Of a stretch of DNA of 64,000 bases, positions 38,763 through 48,440 are shown in pieces; the stretch's first letter is position 1; each line of letters opens with the position of its first letter. The notes under the pieces are model-generated. The model was not told the DNA's origin, did not search any database, and saw only the letters and a program-made list of their open reading frames with translations. The translations under genes were made by a program, and so were the position numbers. The stretch is from positions 868,001 to 932,000 of the forward strand of contig CAVOKO010000009.1 in NCBI GenBank assembly GCA_963696525.1, read 5' to 3'. Source of the stretch: CAWBRT01 sp963696525 (GTDB taxonomy: Bacteria > Acidobacteriota > Terriglobia > Terriglobales > Acidobacteriaceae).

Positions 38763-39323
38763 TTACTTGGGCTGGAGCGTCTGCGAAATCTGGACGTTGC
38801 GCTTGAAGTCCTCCACCATGGCTTCGGCGAGCCGCACCTGGGTAGGCTTTTTGGCGATGCTCATGGTGTCGATCTTGTCCTGTAGCTTCAGCAGCGCGTA
38901 AAACAGGTTTTCCGGACGCGGCGGGCAGCCTATCGTATAAACGTCAACCGGGACAATCTTGTCCACGCCCTGCAAAACCGCATAGGTATTGAATGGGCCG
39001 CCGACCGAGGCGCAGGCGCCCATGGCGATGACCCATTTGGGGTCCGGCATCTGAGCATAAATGCGCTGGACGACAGGGGCCATCTTGAGGCTGACCGTGC
39101 CCGCCACGATCATCAAGTCGCTCTGGCGCGGGCTGGGGCGAAACACTTCGGAGCCGAAGCGGGCGATATCGTAGCGCGCCGCCGAGGCGGCAATCATTTC
39201 GATGGCACAGCAGGCCAAGCCGAAGGTCATGGGCCAAATAGCCGATTTGCGCGCCCAGTTAAATACGTAATCAACCGTCGTGACGACGAAATTTTTCTCG
39301 AACTTGTTCTCAATCCAGCCCAT
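38763..39323 (-). CDS. nuoB: NADH-quinone oxidoreductase subunit B (orphan copy)
   Basis: NuoB carries the N2 4Fe-4S cluster at the quinone site of complex I. The 186-residue protein keeps all four ligands: Cys38-Cys39 in GLACCAIEM, Cys104 in MGACASVGGPF and Cys133 in IGCPPRPEN. Length is normal. The start at 39323 (MGWIENKFEKN) is preferred. No nuoA, nuoC or other complex I gene is adjacent on either side, so it is either an isolated gene or a moved part of a split nuo operon. Confidence 0.93.
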   Translation of the reverse strand: MGWIENKFEKNFVVTTVDYVFNWARKSAIWPMTFGLACCAIEMIAASAARYDIARFGSEVFRPSPRQSDLMIVAGTVSLKMAPVVQRIYAQMPDPKWVIAMGACASVGGPFNTYAVLQGVDKIVPVDVYTIGCPPRPENLFYALLKLQDKIDTMSIAKKPTQVRLAEAMVEDFKRNVQISQTLQPK

Positions 39324-39656
39324 GAAAACCTCTGTATCCTCTCGGGAACACAACTAGTTTCTACCATGGATAAACGAGCCCGCTGTGATTCCCGTCACAA
39401 AAGGGCTTGGCTAAACCGCTGCCCTGAAAAACCGGGATGACGTTGCCCTCTCGCGGTTTGCAAAGTCCCTGCTCACCGGCCGTCGAGCACGGCTTGCGGC
39501 CTCCAACCGGCCAGATTGCTGAAGTGTAACCCACGGGGTTCCACGCCTGAGACTCGAAAAACACACTTAACACTCACTTTATGGCAACCCGGGCTGGTTC
39601 AGCAGTCTCTTTGTCTAGTGACACTCCCCTGTCACACTGAAAAAGGACGGTGAGCT

Positions 39657-40031
39657 ATGAATGCAGGTCCCTTGAAAGTGTTGTTGATAGACCGCGACCC
39701 GGAGCGGCGCAAAGAGCGCATCTCTATTCTGAAAAAGAACGGATACAGGGTATTTCCCGCCCTCGATCTGCAACAGGCTAAACAGCGTTGCAAACCCTAC
39801 ACTTACGATGTGATTGTTGCAAATGCTGAAGGCTGGGAGCATCCGGAGCTGGCGCTCGAATTCTGCGACTGGATCAAGAGCACCGATCCGAAGCAAGCGA
39901 TTCTGCTGATGATTGGCGCAATCGTCCAGCTACCGCGCCGGGATTACATGGTCTCAGACATTCCGGAACGGCTGCTTGCAAGAATCGACTCGATGTTCGA
40001 ACGTGCGGAAATCGTCGCCAAAGCGGCTTGA
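39657..40031 (+). CDS. Degenerate receiver-domain protein
   Basis: A stand-alone receiver-fold protein of 124 residues. The acidic pocket is partly kept (LLIDRDPERR), but the phospho-acceptor Asp is replaced by Asn56 (DVIVANAEGW). The conserved Thr/Lys pair is not obvious. It should therefore not be phosphorylated in the usual way and may work as a protein-binding pseudo-receiver. The GGACGGTGAGCT before the ATG includes a fair ribosome binding site. Confidence 0.7.
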   Translation: MNAGPLKVLLIDRDPERRKERISILKKNGYRVFPALDLQQAKQRCKPYTYDVIVANAEGWEHPELALEFCDWIKSTDPKQAILLMIGAIVQLPRRDYMVSDIPERLLARIDSMFERAEIVAKAA

Positions 40032-40204
40032 CAACGGGACGCTACCAGGCAAAAGGGCCGGAAGATCGCAACTCTTCGAACCGCACCCGACCTTACAAAC
40101 GTCCTGGTACCGGCAGGCGAAAGCACGGGAATCCGGCGTTGGCATCAGCGGCACTCACGCGATCGTGCCGCTGATTTCGCGCTCTATTGGCCCTGAGCCA
40201 TGAC

Positions 40205-40957
40205 TCAATAGCTCTCGATTTCACTTGGCGGCGTCAGCACGTCCGGCTTGCGCGCGGTCAACAGCAGAGCTCCCGCTCGCTGGTAGTCGCTCAACTGCTG
40301 CGCACTATCGAAGCCGGCTCCTTTGTAGTCGTCTCGAGGCCGCGACTCGTCCGGGACATGATGGATTTCGACCTCCTCGAAGCTGTGCCGTTTGAGCATC
40401 TCCGCATATTCGTTCTCCGAGCGCAGGTGAACCGGAACGCCCAGCTTGTCTACCCAGCGCAGCGAGGAGGGATTTTCTTGATAGAGATTGATCAGGATGT
40501 AGAGCCGCGCCTTGGGAGCCATGACCCGGAACATCTCGGCAAGCACCCGTTCCTGATCGGGATAGTAGTAGAAGGCCTCAATCGAGAGCACCTTGTCGAA
40601 GTAATTCTCTTCCCACGGAATTTTATCCGCTGGACTCCAGACGAAAAGAATGTTGTCGGACTCACGCGATTCCTCGCGAGCGCGCGCGATCATCTCGTCG
40701 GAAATGTCCAGGCCAATGACCTGTCCAAAACCCACCGGCCCCTCGGCCACCAGACGCGCGACCATTCTGGTTGCCCATCCGGTACCGCATCCGAGATCGA
40801 GCACACGTTCGCCCGGCTTCAAAGCCATGCGGCGTATGGTCTGCTCGGCGATGCTGAGGTGGCGGCTCTCCATGCCGGCGGCGCGGCCGTTTAACACCCA
40901 GCGATTGAATTCCTGCCGTAGCTTCTCGTCTGCATCTTTATCTGGTTTATCAGGCAT
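40205..40957 (-). CDS. Class I SAM-dependent methyltransferase
   Basis: A 250-residue methyltransferase. Motif I is VLDLGCGTGWATR, the acidic SAM-ribose contact lies in IGLDISDEMIARA, and motif III is VLSIEAFYYYPDQERVLAE. The fold matches the UbiE/MenG-like and small-molecule methyltransferase group. A role in quinone methylation is conceivable, but no substrate-specific motif is visible. Confidence 0.85.
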   Translation of the reverse strand: MPDKPDKDADEKLRQEFNRWVLNGRAAGMESRHLSIAEQTIRRMALKPGERVLDLGCGTGWATRMVARLVAEGPVGFGQVIGLDISDEMIARAREESRESDNILFVWSPADKIPWEENYFDKVLSIEAFYYYPDQERVLAEMFRVMAPKARLYILINLYQENPSSLRWVDKLGVPVHLRSENEYAEMLKRHSFEEVEIHHVPDESRPRDDYKGAGFDSAQQLSDYQRAGALLLTARKPDVLTPPSEIESY

Positions 40958-41040
40958 TGGGTTGATGAATTCCTCCTCGCTTATGGCTTATGTTACAGTC
41001 GCAGAATTATGGTGGAAAAGACAAGCAGCCCGAAGCCAGG

Positions 41041-41105
41041 TTTCAGATTTCAGTTTGAGAACATTTCAGATTTCAGATTTCGGATTGCAGATTACGGATT
41101 TTGGG
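41041..41105. repeat. Degenerate TTTCAGA/GGATT repeat tract
   Basis: A low-complexity tract of imperfect units: TTTCAGATTTCAG, then ATTTCAGATTTCAGATTTCGG, ATTGCAG and ATTACGGATT. It lies about 65 bases before the saccharopine-dehydrogenase-like gene. There is no coding potential. Confidence 0.55.
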
Positions 41106-41170
41106 TTGCGGCCAGTCGCCACGAGGCTTTCGCGATCTGAACTCCGCGACGTCTCATCTACGATGATGCA

Positions 41171-42361
41171 ATGAACCTACTCGTGATCGGTTGCGGAATG
41201 ATGGGATCGGCGGCGGCTTACGACATGGCCCGCTCGGGGATGGTCGAAAGCGTCACCCTCGCCGACGTTGACCGGCGGCGCGCTAAAGCTGCGGCAGCCA
41301 GGATTAACCGGCTCACGGGCGGCAAGAAGGTCGGCTTCGCGGAAGTCGATGCGTCCAACCACAGCGCCGTAGGCAAGCTGATGAAAAAGCACCAGGCGGC
41401 GCTTTCCTGTGTCCCCTACTTCTGGAATTATGGGCTCGCCGAAGCCGCCATCGATGCCAGGTGCCACTTTGCCGACCTGGGCGGCAACAACGAGGTGGTG
41501 CGCCAAGAGCTTGCCCTCGACAAAAAGGCCGCCAAGCGGGGAGTTCGCATCGCCCCCGACTGCGGCCTTTCCCCTGGATTGGCTTCGATCCTCTCCGGCG
41601 AGCTGCTGCGCGGAATCGGCGGCCGGGCCGACGCGTTGAAGATCTACGTCGGCGGGCTGCCGCAAGATCCGCACCCGCCCTTTCACTACCAACTGGTGTT
41701 CTCGGTCGACGGACTCATCAACGAGTACGCTGAGCCGTCTAAGATTCTGCGCCACAAAAAGGTTGTCAGCATCGAACCGTTGACCGAAGTGGAAACCTTC
41801 AGGCTCGACGGCTTCCCGGAGCTGGAAGCTTTCCACACCTCGGGCGGGACCTCGACTTTGCCGGAAAGCTTCGCCGGGCGCGTCGGCGAGTGCTTCGAAA
41901 AAACCCTGCGCTATCCCGGGCACGCGGCCATGATCCGGACTCTGTACGACTTTGGCCTGTTCTCCAAAGAACGGCGGCAAATCGGCAAAGTGAAAATTGC
42001 TCCCCGTGAACTGATGGCCCGCCTGATGCTTGAAAAGTTCGCCGGCACCGCTCCGGATGTGACCGTCATGCGGGTGGAAGCCGTGCTCGGCAGGCGGATC
42101 GATTCCTATACGCTGGTGGATAAATTCGATCCCGAAACCGGCATAACTTCGATGATGCGGACAACGGCGTGGCCGGCCAGCATCGTCCTCCAGATGCTTG
42201 CTTTCGGAAAAATCGAAAAACTCGGGGCGATCCTGCAGGAGCGTGACGTGCCCGCGCAGCCGCTGCTTACCGAACTCGCCAGCCGTGGGATTAGAATGGT
42301 GCATCGAACGAGCGCGCCGGAAGCGGCTGCCACCAGAGCCGCGGCGCCAAGGAAAAAATAG
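41171..42361 (+). CDS. Saccharopine dehydrogenase-family NAD(P)-dependent enzyme
   Basis: A 396-residue oxidoreductase. The Rossmann fold starts with LLVIGCGMMGSAAAYDMA, with the acidic end of strand 2 in VTLADVDRRRA. The second domain carries RIAPDCGLSPGLASILSGEL and FHTSGGTSTLPESF, typical of saccharopine-dehydrogenase-like proteins including lysine 6-dehydrogenases. The exact substrate is uncertain; an amino acid is likely. The stop overlaps the GTG start of the DoxX gene by one base, so the two are co-translated. Confidence 0.82.
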   Translation: MNLLVIGCGMMGSAAAYDMARSGMVESVTLADVDRRRAKAAAARINRLTGGKKVGFAEVDASNHSAVGKLMKKHQAALSCVPYFWNYGLAEAAIDARCHFADLGGNNEVVRQELALDKKAAKRGVRIAPDCGLSPGLASILSGELLRGIGGRADALKIYVGGLPQDPHPPFHYQLVFSVDGLINEYAEPSKILRHKKVVSIEPLTEVETFRLDGFPELEAFHTSGGTSTLPESFAGRVGECFEKTLRYPGHAAMIRTLYDFGLFSKERRQIGKVKIAPRELMARLMLEKFAGTAPDVTVMRVEAVLGRRIDSYTLVDKFDPETGITSMMRTTAWPASIVLQMLAFGKIEKLGAILQERDVPAQPLLTELASRGIRMVHRTSAPEAAATRAAAPRKK

Positions 42362-42792
42362 TGCGGGAAGCAGCGAGTCCGTTCGCCCTGCTGGGATTGC
42401 GACTAGCGCTCGGCAGCATCATGGCCATACACGGCTGGATGAAGGTACACCACGGCATGCAAAATCTGGTGCAGTTGGTGCAGTCGCTCGGCATGCCCGG
42501 CTGGCTGGCATACGCCTCGGCGTGGGCCGAGTTCGGCGGCGGAATCCTGGTGCTCATCGGCCTGCTCGCCCGCATCGCCAGCCTGTTCATCCTGGTAAAT
42601 ATGCTGGTGGCCATCGTCAAGGTCCATCTGCCCAACGGACTGGTTAGCCACCCGGGCAAGACGGGTTATGAGTTTCCTCTCGCCCTGGCGGCCATGGCCT
42701 TGGCACTGGCCCTGCTTGGGGGCGGCCCCATCGGGGTCGGCTGGCTGTTCGGCGGGCAACCCAACCAGCGCCGACGTGAGGCTCTGCGCTAG
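42361..42792 (+). CDS. DoxX-family membrane protein
   Basis: A 143-residue membrane protein with four hydrophobic segments and the DoxX N-terminal pattern FALLGLRLALGSIMAIHGWMK. GWLAYASAWAEFGGGILVLIG and the short loop with HPGKTGYEFPLALAAM also fit. The family is linked to redox or thiosulfate:quinone functions and often appears beside unrelated enzymes. The start is GTG, overlapping the previous stop (TAGTG). Confidence 0.85.
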   Translation: MREAASPFALLGLRLALGSIMAIHGWMKVHHGMQNLVQLVQSLGMPGWLAYASAWAEFGGGILVLIGLLARIASLFILVNMLVAIVKVHLPNGLVSHPGKTGYEFPLALAAMALALALLGGGPIGVGWLFGGQPNQRRREALR

Positions 42793-42833
42793 CGCGGGAA
42801 CGTCATGGCGAGCGGAACACCAAGCGGCCTATA

Positions 42834-44242
42834 TCATGCAGCCGGGCGGCGCCGTGTGCGCCAGCCCTGCTCAATCTCTTCCAGAGTGCGTCCTTTGGTT
42901 TCCGGAACCATATAGTAGGAGAACAGAAAGGCGGCAATCGACGAGCACCCCATAGAGCCAGAATGTCCAGCTGGGACCAATCGCCTGCACCAGGCGTTAG
43001 AAACGTAATGGAAACCACCAGGTTGAAGATCCAGTTGCTGCCGGCCGCCGTGCCTTCGGCCAATCCTCGAATTTGCAGCGGATAAATTTCCGCGATCAGC
43101 AGCCAGAAGATAGGCCCGAGGCTGATCGCAAAAAAGGCAACATAGGCCATCAAGGTAATCACCGCCACCCAGGCACTGTGCTGGTTTCGGCCTGCATGCG
43201 GAAGGCCGCGCCAAGAATGCCGAGGCAGACGGTCATGCCGGCAATTCCGACGAGCAGCAGCGGCCGCCGTCCCACGCGATCAATCAGCCACATGGCGACG
43301 ATGGTCATGATCACGTTCACCAGGCCAATGCCGGCGGTCGCCAGAATCGCGCCCGAGGCGGACGGGAAGACCCGCCGACTGAGACGATGGTGGGAGCGTA
43401 ATAGATGACCGTGTTGATGCCGGTGACCTGCTGAAAGATTGCCAGCCCAATGCCAACCACCAGCGCCGGACGCACGGTGGGAGAAAGCAGATCTGCCCAA
43501 GCGGCCATGCTCTTCCGCGTGCTCCAGGCTGCCGAGGATGTCCCGCAACTCCGCTTCGACGTTCTCGCGTTCCGCGTATGCGCACCAGAACCGCGCGAGC
43601 AGTCTCCGGGTGCAGATACTTGGCCAGCCAGCGCGGGCTCTCCGGCAGAAACAGCATACCTGCACCCAGGATGATGCCGGGGACGGCCGCCAATCCCAGC
43701 ATCCAGCGCCAAGCCCCGCTTTTCGCATAGGCGAAATCGACAAGGTAGGCGCCGAGGATGCCGACGGTAATCGCCAACTGGAAGAGTGAAACCTGCCAGC
43801 CGCGCGCTTCCGGAGGAGCGACTTCGGAGATGTAGACGGGGACGGTCGTGCAAGCCAGTCCAATGCCTAAGCCGACGATGATGCGGCCGATGACGAGCAT
43901 GGCAATCGACGTGAGCAGCCGCGCAAAAAAGGGCGCCCGCGATGAAAACGGCGGAGGTGGCGAGCAGAGTGGCCCGGCGGCCAAAGCGGTCCGACAAGCG
44001 TGCCCCCGGTGAACGCCCCGACGATTGCCCCCAACAGCACGATGCTGACGATCAATTCCTGCTCAAAGGTCGAGAGTGCAAATTCCTGCTTGATGAAGAT
44101 CAGAGCCCCGGAGATCACGCCCGTGTCGTAACCGAAAAGCAGGCCGCCCAGAGCGGCAAAAGCCGCGGCCAAGTAGACGAAGCGCGCACCCTTGCCGGAC
44201 GCGCCTGCAATAGCGGATCTTCGAGCTCGTTGCCCTCATCAT
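42834..44242 (-). CDS. Sugar porter, MFS family (frameshifted)
   Basis: A sugar:proton symporter of the XylE/GalP type, about 465 residues when frames are joined. The family signatures are all present: FAALGGLLFGYDTGVISGA at the first helix, DRFGRRATLLA after helix 2, PESPRWLAKY before the central loop, IDRVGRRPLLLVG after helix 8 and PETKGRTLEEIE at the end. At least four frame changes lie between 44230 and 43150. The ATG at 44242 follows CAGGAG and is 33 bases after the GH3 stop, so it is probably in the GH3 operon. It would import the sugar released by that enzyme; glucose is my inference. Confidence 0.85.
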
Positions 44243-44275
44243 CCGCTCCTGTCTGCCTCTCGGCAACCGATCCCG

Positions 44276-46633
44276 CTACTCGGCAATGGTGAAATGGGCC
44301 ATCTGTCCCTCTGCCGAGTTGGGGCCTATCCAGACCGATACCTCCGTCGGTTCCACGATGTGATGCATGTCGATATTCCAGAAGGCGAGTTCGTCACCGC
44401 CCAATTGAAACTCGACGCTCTGCGATTCACCGGGGGCAAGCACAAGGATTCGAAAACCCTTAAGTTCCTTGATTGGACGCGCCACACTCGTCCCGCGCTG
44501 CCCGATGTAGAGTTGAACGATTTCCCGGCCCGATCGCAGACCCTTGTTCGTGACCGTAGTGGAAACGCGAACGGGGTTTGCGTGGCTATTCAAGGCGCGA
44601 GCCGAGGCCGTAGGTTCGCTCAACTCCAGAGGTGAGTAGCTGAACTGCGTGTAGGAGAGGCCGAATCCGAAGGGGAACAAAGGCGTGTTTTGCTGGTCAA
44701 TGTAGCGCGAAACATATTTTTCAGACGGGTTGGCCGGTGGACGAGTAAGATCCACGCCGTCCGCCGGGCGGCCGGTCGCGAGCGCGTTGTAGTAGAGAGG
44801 TTCCTGGCCCACGCTGCGCGGCATTGAAACCGTCAACTTGCCGCTGAAATTGACCTCGCCGAACAGCGTCCTCACCAGGGCAGGTCCGGCTTCGACGCCC
44901 GGATACCACGCCTGAACCATCGCCGGCACATGCGCGGCAGCCCACGTCAAGGCCAAGGGACGTCCACTGAAAATAATCAAGACCACAGGCTTGCCCGTGG
45001 CCACGATCGCTTCGAGCAACTGCTGCTGATTGCCGGGCAGATCGAGATGAGCGCGTGAAGCCGCCTCGGCGGTCATCGACGGCGCATCCTCGCCCAGCGC
45101 CATAATCACCTGCTCTGCCTGGCTTGCCGCCTGCGCCGCTTCGTCGAACCCGCTATCGGCGGTGCTGTTAATCGCGGTGCCCTGGACATACAAGAGCCTT
45201 CCGCCGGCTTGAAACATGCGCTGCCCAAGCGCGGCTTTGAGCGTGATGGCATTCTTTGCTTCGCCTTTGCCCGGCCACGATCCAAGCATGTTGGAGGCAT
45301 CGTCGGCGAAGGGGCCGATGAGGGCAATGGTTTTCAGCTTGGAGGAGAGCGGCAGCAAACGGGAGCCGCCGGCTTGCTCATTTTTTTTCAGCAGGTCATT
45401 TTTCAGCAAGTCGTTCTTCAGCAGGTCGTTCTTTAAAAGCACCAAGGAACGCTCCGCCAGGGTGCGAGCCAATTCCAGATGCGCGGGATCGAGCCGCGGC
45501 TGGAGCGCTCCGGCAGGTTCGGGCGCGTAGGGACGGTCGAACAAGCCCAAGGCGAATTTTACCCGGAGCACACGGCGCACGGCCTCGTCCAACACCGCTT
45601 CCGGCACCGCTCCGGTGCGCACAAGCTCGCTCAAGTGCCGCTGATACAAACCGCTTTCCATGTCCACGTCGAGGCCGGCGAGGATCGCTTTGCGGGCGGC
45701 CGTCGCGCCGTCAAGGGCGATTCCGTGGGAGATCAATTCGGCGATGGCCTGCCAGTCGCTCACCACCAGGCCCTGAAAATTCCATTCCCCTCGCAAAATT
45801 TTGGTCAATGTCATTGGATTGGCGGTGGCGGGGATTCCATTCAGCGTATTGAATGCGCTCATGATGGTCGCCGCGCCCGCCTTCACCGCCGACTCGAATG
45901 GCGGAAGGTAAGTCTGCCGGAAGGTGCGCTCCGACATATCCGCCGCGTTGTAATCGCGGCCCGCTTCGGCCGCCCCGTAGCCGGCATAGTGCTTGGCGCA
46001 AGCAGCGAGCGAATCGGCAGACGCCAGATTCGCCCCCTGATATCCGCGCACGTAAGCCGCTGCCATCAGCGAACCAAGGTAGGGATCCTCGCCGGCGCCT
46101 TCGACGATGCGTCCCCAACGCGCATCGCGAGCGATGTCGACCATGGGCGAGAACGTCCAGCGGATGCCCTCGGCGGTCGCTTCCTTGGCGGCCACCGTGG
46201 CGGCCTGCTCGACCAGTTGCGGGTCCCAGGTTGACGCCATGCCGAGAGGGACCGGAAACACTGTCCGGTAGCCATGAATGACATCGATGCCAAAAAGCAG
46301 CGGAATCCCCAGGCGCGATTGCTCGACCGCAATCCGTTGCAGTGCATTGGTCTCGGCCGCGCCCGTCAGATTGCCAATCGAACCGAGCTGCCCCTTGGCA
46401 ATCTGCTCGCGATAGTCGGCGCGCCCGGTGCCCGGTCCGGTTGGAACTCCCGCGGAATAGAGGACGAGCTGGCCTATTTTCTCGTCCACCGTCATTCGCT
46501 CCAGCAGGGCATTGACGCGGCGCTCAATGGCAGGACTCGCGAACTCGCTTTCGGCGAAAACCGAACCGGCAAACAGGGGAATCATTCCGGCGAAGAACGC
46601 CAGAAGGCCAAAGACCGCGAGGATTGGTCGCAT
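44276..46633 (-). CDS. bglX: GH3 beta-glucosidase, BglX type, secreted
   Basis: A 785-residue exported glycoside hydrolase. A signal peptide (VFGLLAFFAGMIPLFAGSVFA) is followed by the TIM-barrel domain with KHYAGYGAAEAGRDYNAADM (214-233) and the nucleophile Asp293 in GLVVSDWQAIAEL. The second domain and a C-terminal fibronectin-III-like domain follow. Residues 399-418, in the linker between the first two domains, are a tandem expansion LLKND-LLKND-LLKND-LLKKN where the family normally has one such unit. The start at 46633 is chosen for the signal peptide. Some GH3 enzymes of this type hydrolyse sophorose-type beta-1,2 links, which fits the locus. Confidence 0.92.
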   Translation of the reverse strand: MRPILAVFGLLAFFAGMIPLFAGSVFAESEFASPAIERRVNALLERMTVDEKIGQLVLYSAGVPTGPGTGRADYREQIAKGQLGSIGNLTGAAETNALQRIAVEQSRLGIPLLFGIDVIHGYRTVFPVPLGMASTWDPQLVEQAATVAAKEATAEGIRWTFSPMVDIARDARWGRIVEGAGEDPYLGSLMAAAYVRGYQGANLASADSLAACAKHYAGYGAAEAGRDYNAADMSERTFRQTYLPPFESAVKAGAATIMSAFNTLNGIPATANPMTLTKILRGEWNFQGLVVSDWQAIAELISHGIALDGATAARKAILAGLDVDMESGLYQRHLSELVRTGAVPEAVLDEAVRRVLRVKFALGLFDRPYAPEPAGALQPRLDPAHLELARTLAERSLVLLKNDLLKNDLLKNDLLKKNEQAGGSRLLPLSSKLKTIALIGPFADDASNMLGSWPGKGEAKNAITLKAALGQRMFQAGGRLLYVQGTAINSTADSGFDEAAQAASQAEQVIMALGEDAPSMTAEAASRAHLDLPGNQQQLLEAIVATGKPVVLIIFSGRPLALTWAAAHVPAMVQAWYPGVEAGPALVRTLFGEVNFSGKLTVSMPRSVGQEPLYYNALATGRPADGVDLTRPPANPSEKYVSRYIDQQNTPLFPFGFGLSYTQFSYSPLELSEPTASARALNSHANPVRVSTTVTNKGLRSGREIVQLYIGQRGTSVARPIKELKGFRILVLAPGESQSVEFQLGGDELAFWNIDMHHIVEPTEVSVWIGPNSAEGQMAHFTIAE
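45380..45439 (-). repeat. In-frame 15-base tandem repeat inside the GH3 gene
   Basis: Four adjacent 15-base units (three exact at protein level, LLKND, and one variant, LLKKN) inside the linker before residue 420. The DNA units differ by a few bases, so the expansion is not entirely recent. Confidence 0.8.
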
Positions 46634-46788
46634 GAAGTCTCGCAAGAAGGAGGTTGGTTGCTGACACAAACTTCGCGGCACACCAGAGCAGTTTCAGAAC
46701 AGGTGGATCCGCGAGCCAGTCTTAGGTGGGATGCAGCTTTCGCGAAACGGGTCTGCTGCAGATCAGCCTGGCACAATTCCCGAGTGTC

Positions 46789-46853
46789 GGAATTACGGCA
46801 AAACCAGGAATGCTATGTGCTCTGGCTCCGAGATACATCATCCCTGGTTTCGC
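46789..46853. repeat. Family C inverted-repeat element, short form
   Basis: GCAAAACCAGGAATG (46796-46810) and CATCCCTGGTTTCGC (46837-46851) are inverted repeats with one to two mismatches. They share flanking AATTACG and CTGGCTCCG blocks with the longer copy at 34292-34416. The element lies in the 250-base gap between the GH3 gene and its upstream neighbour. Confidence 0.65.
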
Positions 46854-46884
46854 TGTCTGGTACCCGGAACGGGTGCGCCGCGAA

Positions 46885-48225
46885 TTACGAGTGCGTGGCT
46901 GCGGAGCCCCGCATCGAGTAGAGAGTTGCCGGGGCGGGCAAAGGGCGAAAGCCGGACTTTTCCATGGCGGCCTGCACTTCGGGGTTGCGCATGAAGGTCC
47001 GCCAGACGAATTCACTGCGCGAGTTCTCGGCCATGAGCAAGCTGATGCCCACGTCGATTCCGACCACCTCGTGATCGACCCAGCCGGTCAGAGGATTGAA
47101 GGCGTCGACAAAGCCATAGCGCTTCCAGATTTGCTTTCCGTAGCGTTGACGCAGGTTGCTGAGCACCATCATCGAGTCCGCGAAGAGGAATGGCAGAGAA
47201 CCGGCAGCCGCGGCCGGAACGATGCTGCCATCGACTGGCCCCTGCAAAGGCGGACCGCCCCAGGCGACGTATCCCTTGCTTGAATCCGATGCCGTGATTC
47301 CCCAAAGCTCTCGCGAATAGGTAGGAAAGCGCGAGCTGAGTGCCTGGCAGAACTGCCGATGCGCCTGCGAGGCAATCACCGAGTTCGCGAAGTAATCGGC
47401 GTATTCGTCCTGCTTGCCGCGAAAATCGAACCAGGCATGCGAGAACTGGTGGACAAACAGAGGCGCGGGCGTGGAGATGAATCGATAATCGCCGTAAACC
47501 AGCATCGGCCGGCGGAAGCTGCGCCAGCAGGCGGCGGGAATGGGATGGGTTGGCGATCCGATGGCCAACAGATAGAGCATCATGGATTCGCAATAAGCAT
47601 CCCATCGCAACGGGCTGAAACCAAATTCCGGCTTCCATTCGAGGGCAAACGTATCGCCATCATGCAAGGCCCACGGCCACTCGACGCGACGATATATCCG
47701 CGTGGCGGCGCGGCGAATCGCCGGGTCGTGGAAGTACTCCCGGCAGGTCAACACGCCGCAAAGCAGAATCGACATATCGATGGGCGACAGCTCCGATTTC
47801 GCAAAACGGCTCCCGTCGCGCATGTCCACATAGTGGTAGAGAAAGCCATGGACGTGCGGGGCGTGCGCCAGGAAACGGAGCGTCTGCCGAACCCGGGCGG
47901 CGATTTCGGCGCGCGGCCGGTAGTTGCGCTGGTGAGCAATGCAGAGCGCGGTAAGCCCGAAGCCGGTCGCCGCAATGCTGCTCATATGGCTCTTGCTGCC
48001 GCCGTTAGCCTCGGCCCGGTCACGGACCAGGCCGGTGTGCGGGTCGGCTTCGTTCCAGAAGAATTCGAACGAAGCACGCTCGATCTGATCTAACAGCTCG
48101 GAGCTGATGCTCGCCGATGACCGCGTGGACAGCAACACATCGGTTGCAATCCCGCCGCCGGTAATGCGCAAAAGGGTGGAACCAATCATCAGCGTGCGCA
48201 TGAATTCGCGTCTGGTAAAAGTCAT
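46885..48225 (-). CDS. Tat-exported glucoamylase-fold glycoside hydrolase (GH144-like), paralogue A
   Basis: A 446-residue secreted enzyme of the glucoamylase-like family (PF10091), whose characterised members include endo-beta-1,2-glucanases of GH144. The N-terminus TRREFMRTLMIGS is a twin-arginine signal. The (alpha/alpha)6 toroid shows SIAATGFGLTALCIA, LLCGVLTCREYFHDP, AWFDFRGKQDEYADYF, LWGITASDSSKGYVAWGG and FVDAFNPLTGWVDHEVVGID. A paralogue lies at 49598-50959. Clustering with a beta-1,2-glucan-synthase-like gene supports a beta-1,2-glucan substrate; this is inference. It lies upstream of the GH3 gene on the same strand. Confidence 0.85.
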   Translation of the reverse strand: MTFTRREFMRTLMIGSTLLRITGGGIATDVLLSTRSSASISSELLDQIERASFEFFWNEADPHTGLVRDRAEANGGSKSHMSSIAATGFGLTALCIAHQRNYRPRAEIAARVRQTLRFLAHAPHVHGFLYHYVDMRDGSRFAKSELSPIDMSILLCGVLTCREYFHDPAIRRAATRIYRRVEWPWALHDGDTFALEWKPEFGFSPLRWDAYCESMMLYLLAIGSPTHPIPAACWRSFRRPMLVYGDYRFISTPAPLFVHQFSHAWFDFRGKQDEYADYFANSVIASQAHRQFCQALSSRFPTYSRELWGITASDSSKGYVAWGGPPLQGPVDGSIVPAAAAGSLPFLFADSMMVLSNLRQRYGKQIWKRYGFVDAFNPLTGWVDHEVVGIDVGISLLMAENSRSEFVWRTFMRNPEVQAAMEKSGFRPLPAPATLYSMRGSAATHS

Positions 48226-48440
48226 CGTGGTGGCGGAACAACCTGAAAGCGTTTTGCGAAGATTCAGTGTGCCGCAACGGCCGCGATTTTGAAGTAAGGT
48301 GAATCGCCAAGGAAGGCCTGCGAAAGTGTCGGTCTTCCGCCAAGGTGAGATTAGGGCCTGTTAACCCTTATAGGGCGGCAGCGACGGGAGCGGATTTTTT
48401 CGAGTGCTAAGGACCGAGGAGTTGCAATGGCTGGACATAG

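Noticed and set aside
39361..39573. A short minus-strand frame with KPFCDGNHSG, similar to the CDGSH iron-sulfur motif
   Set aside because: The two upstream cysteine ligands are absent (Val and Gln at their positions) and the rest has no fold-like pattern; probably chance.
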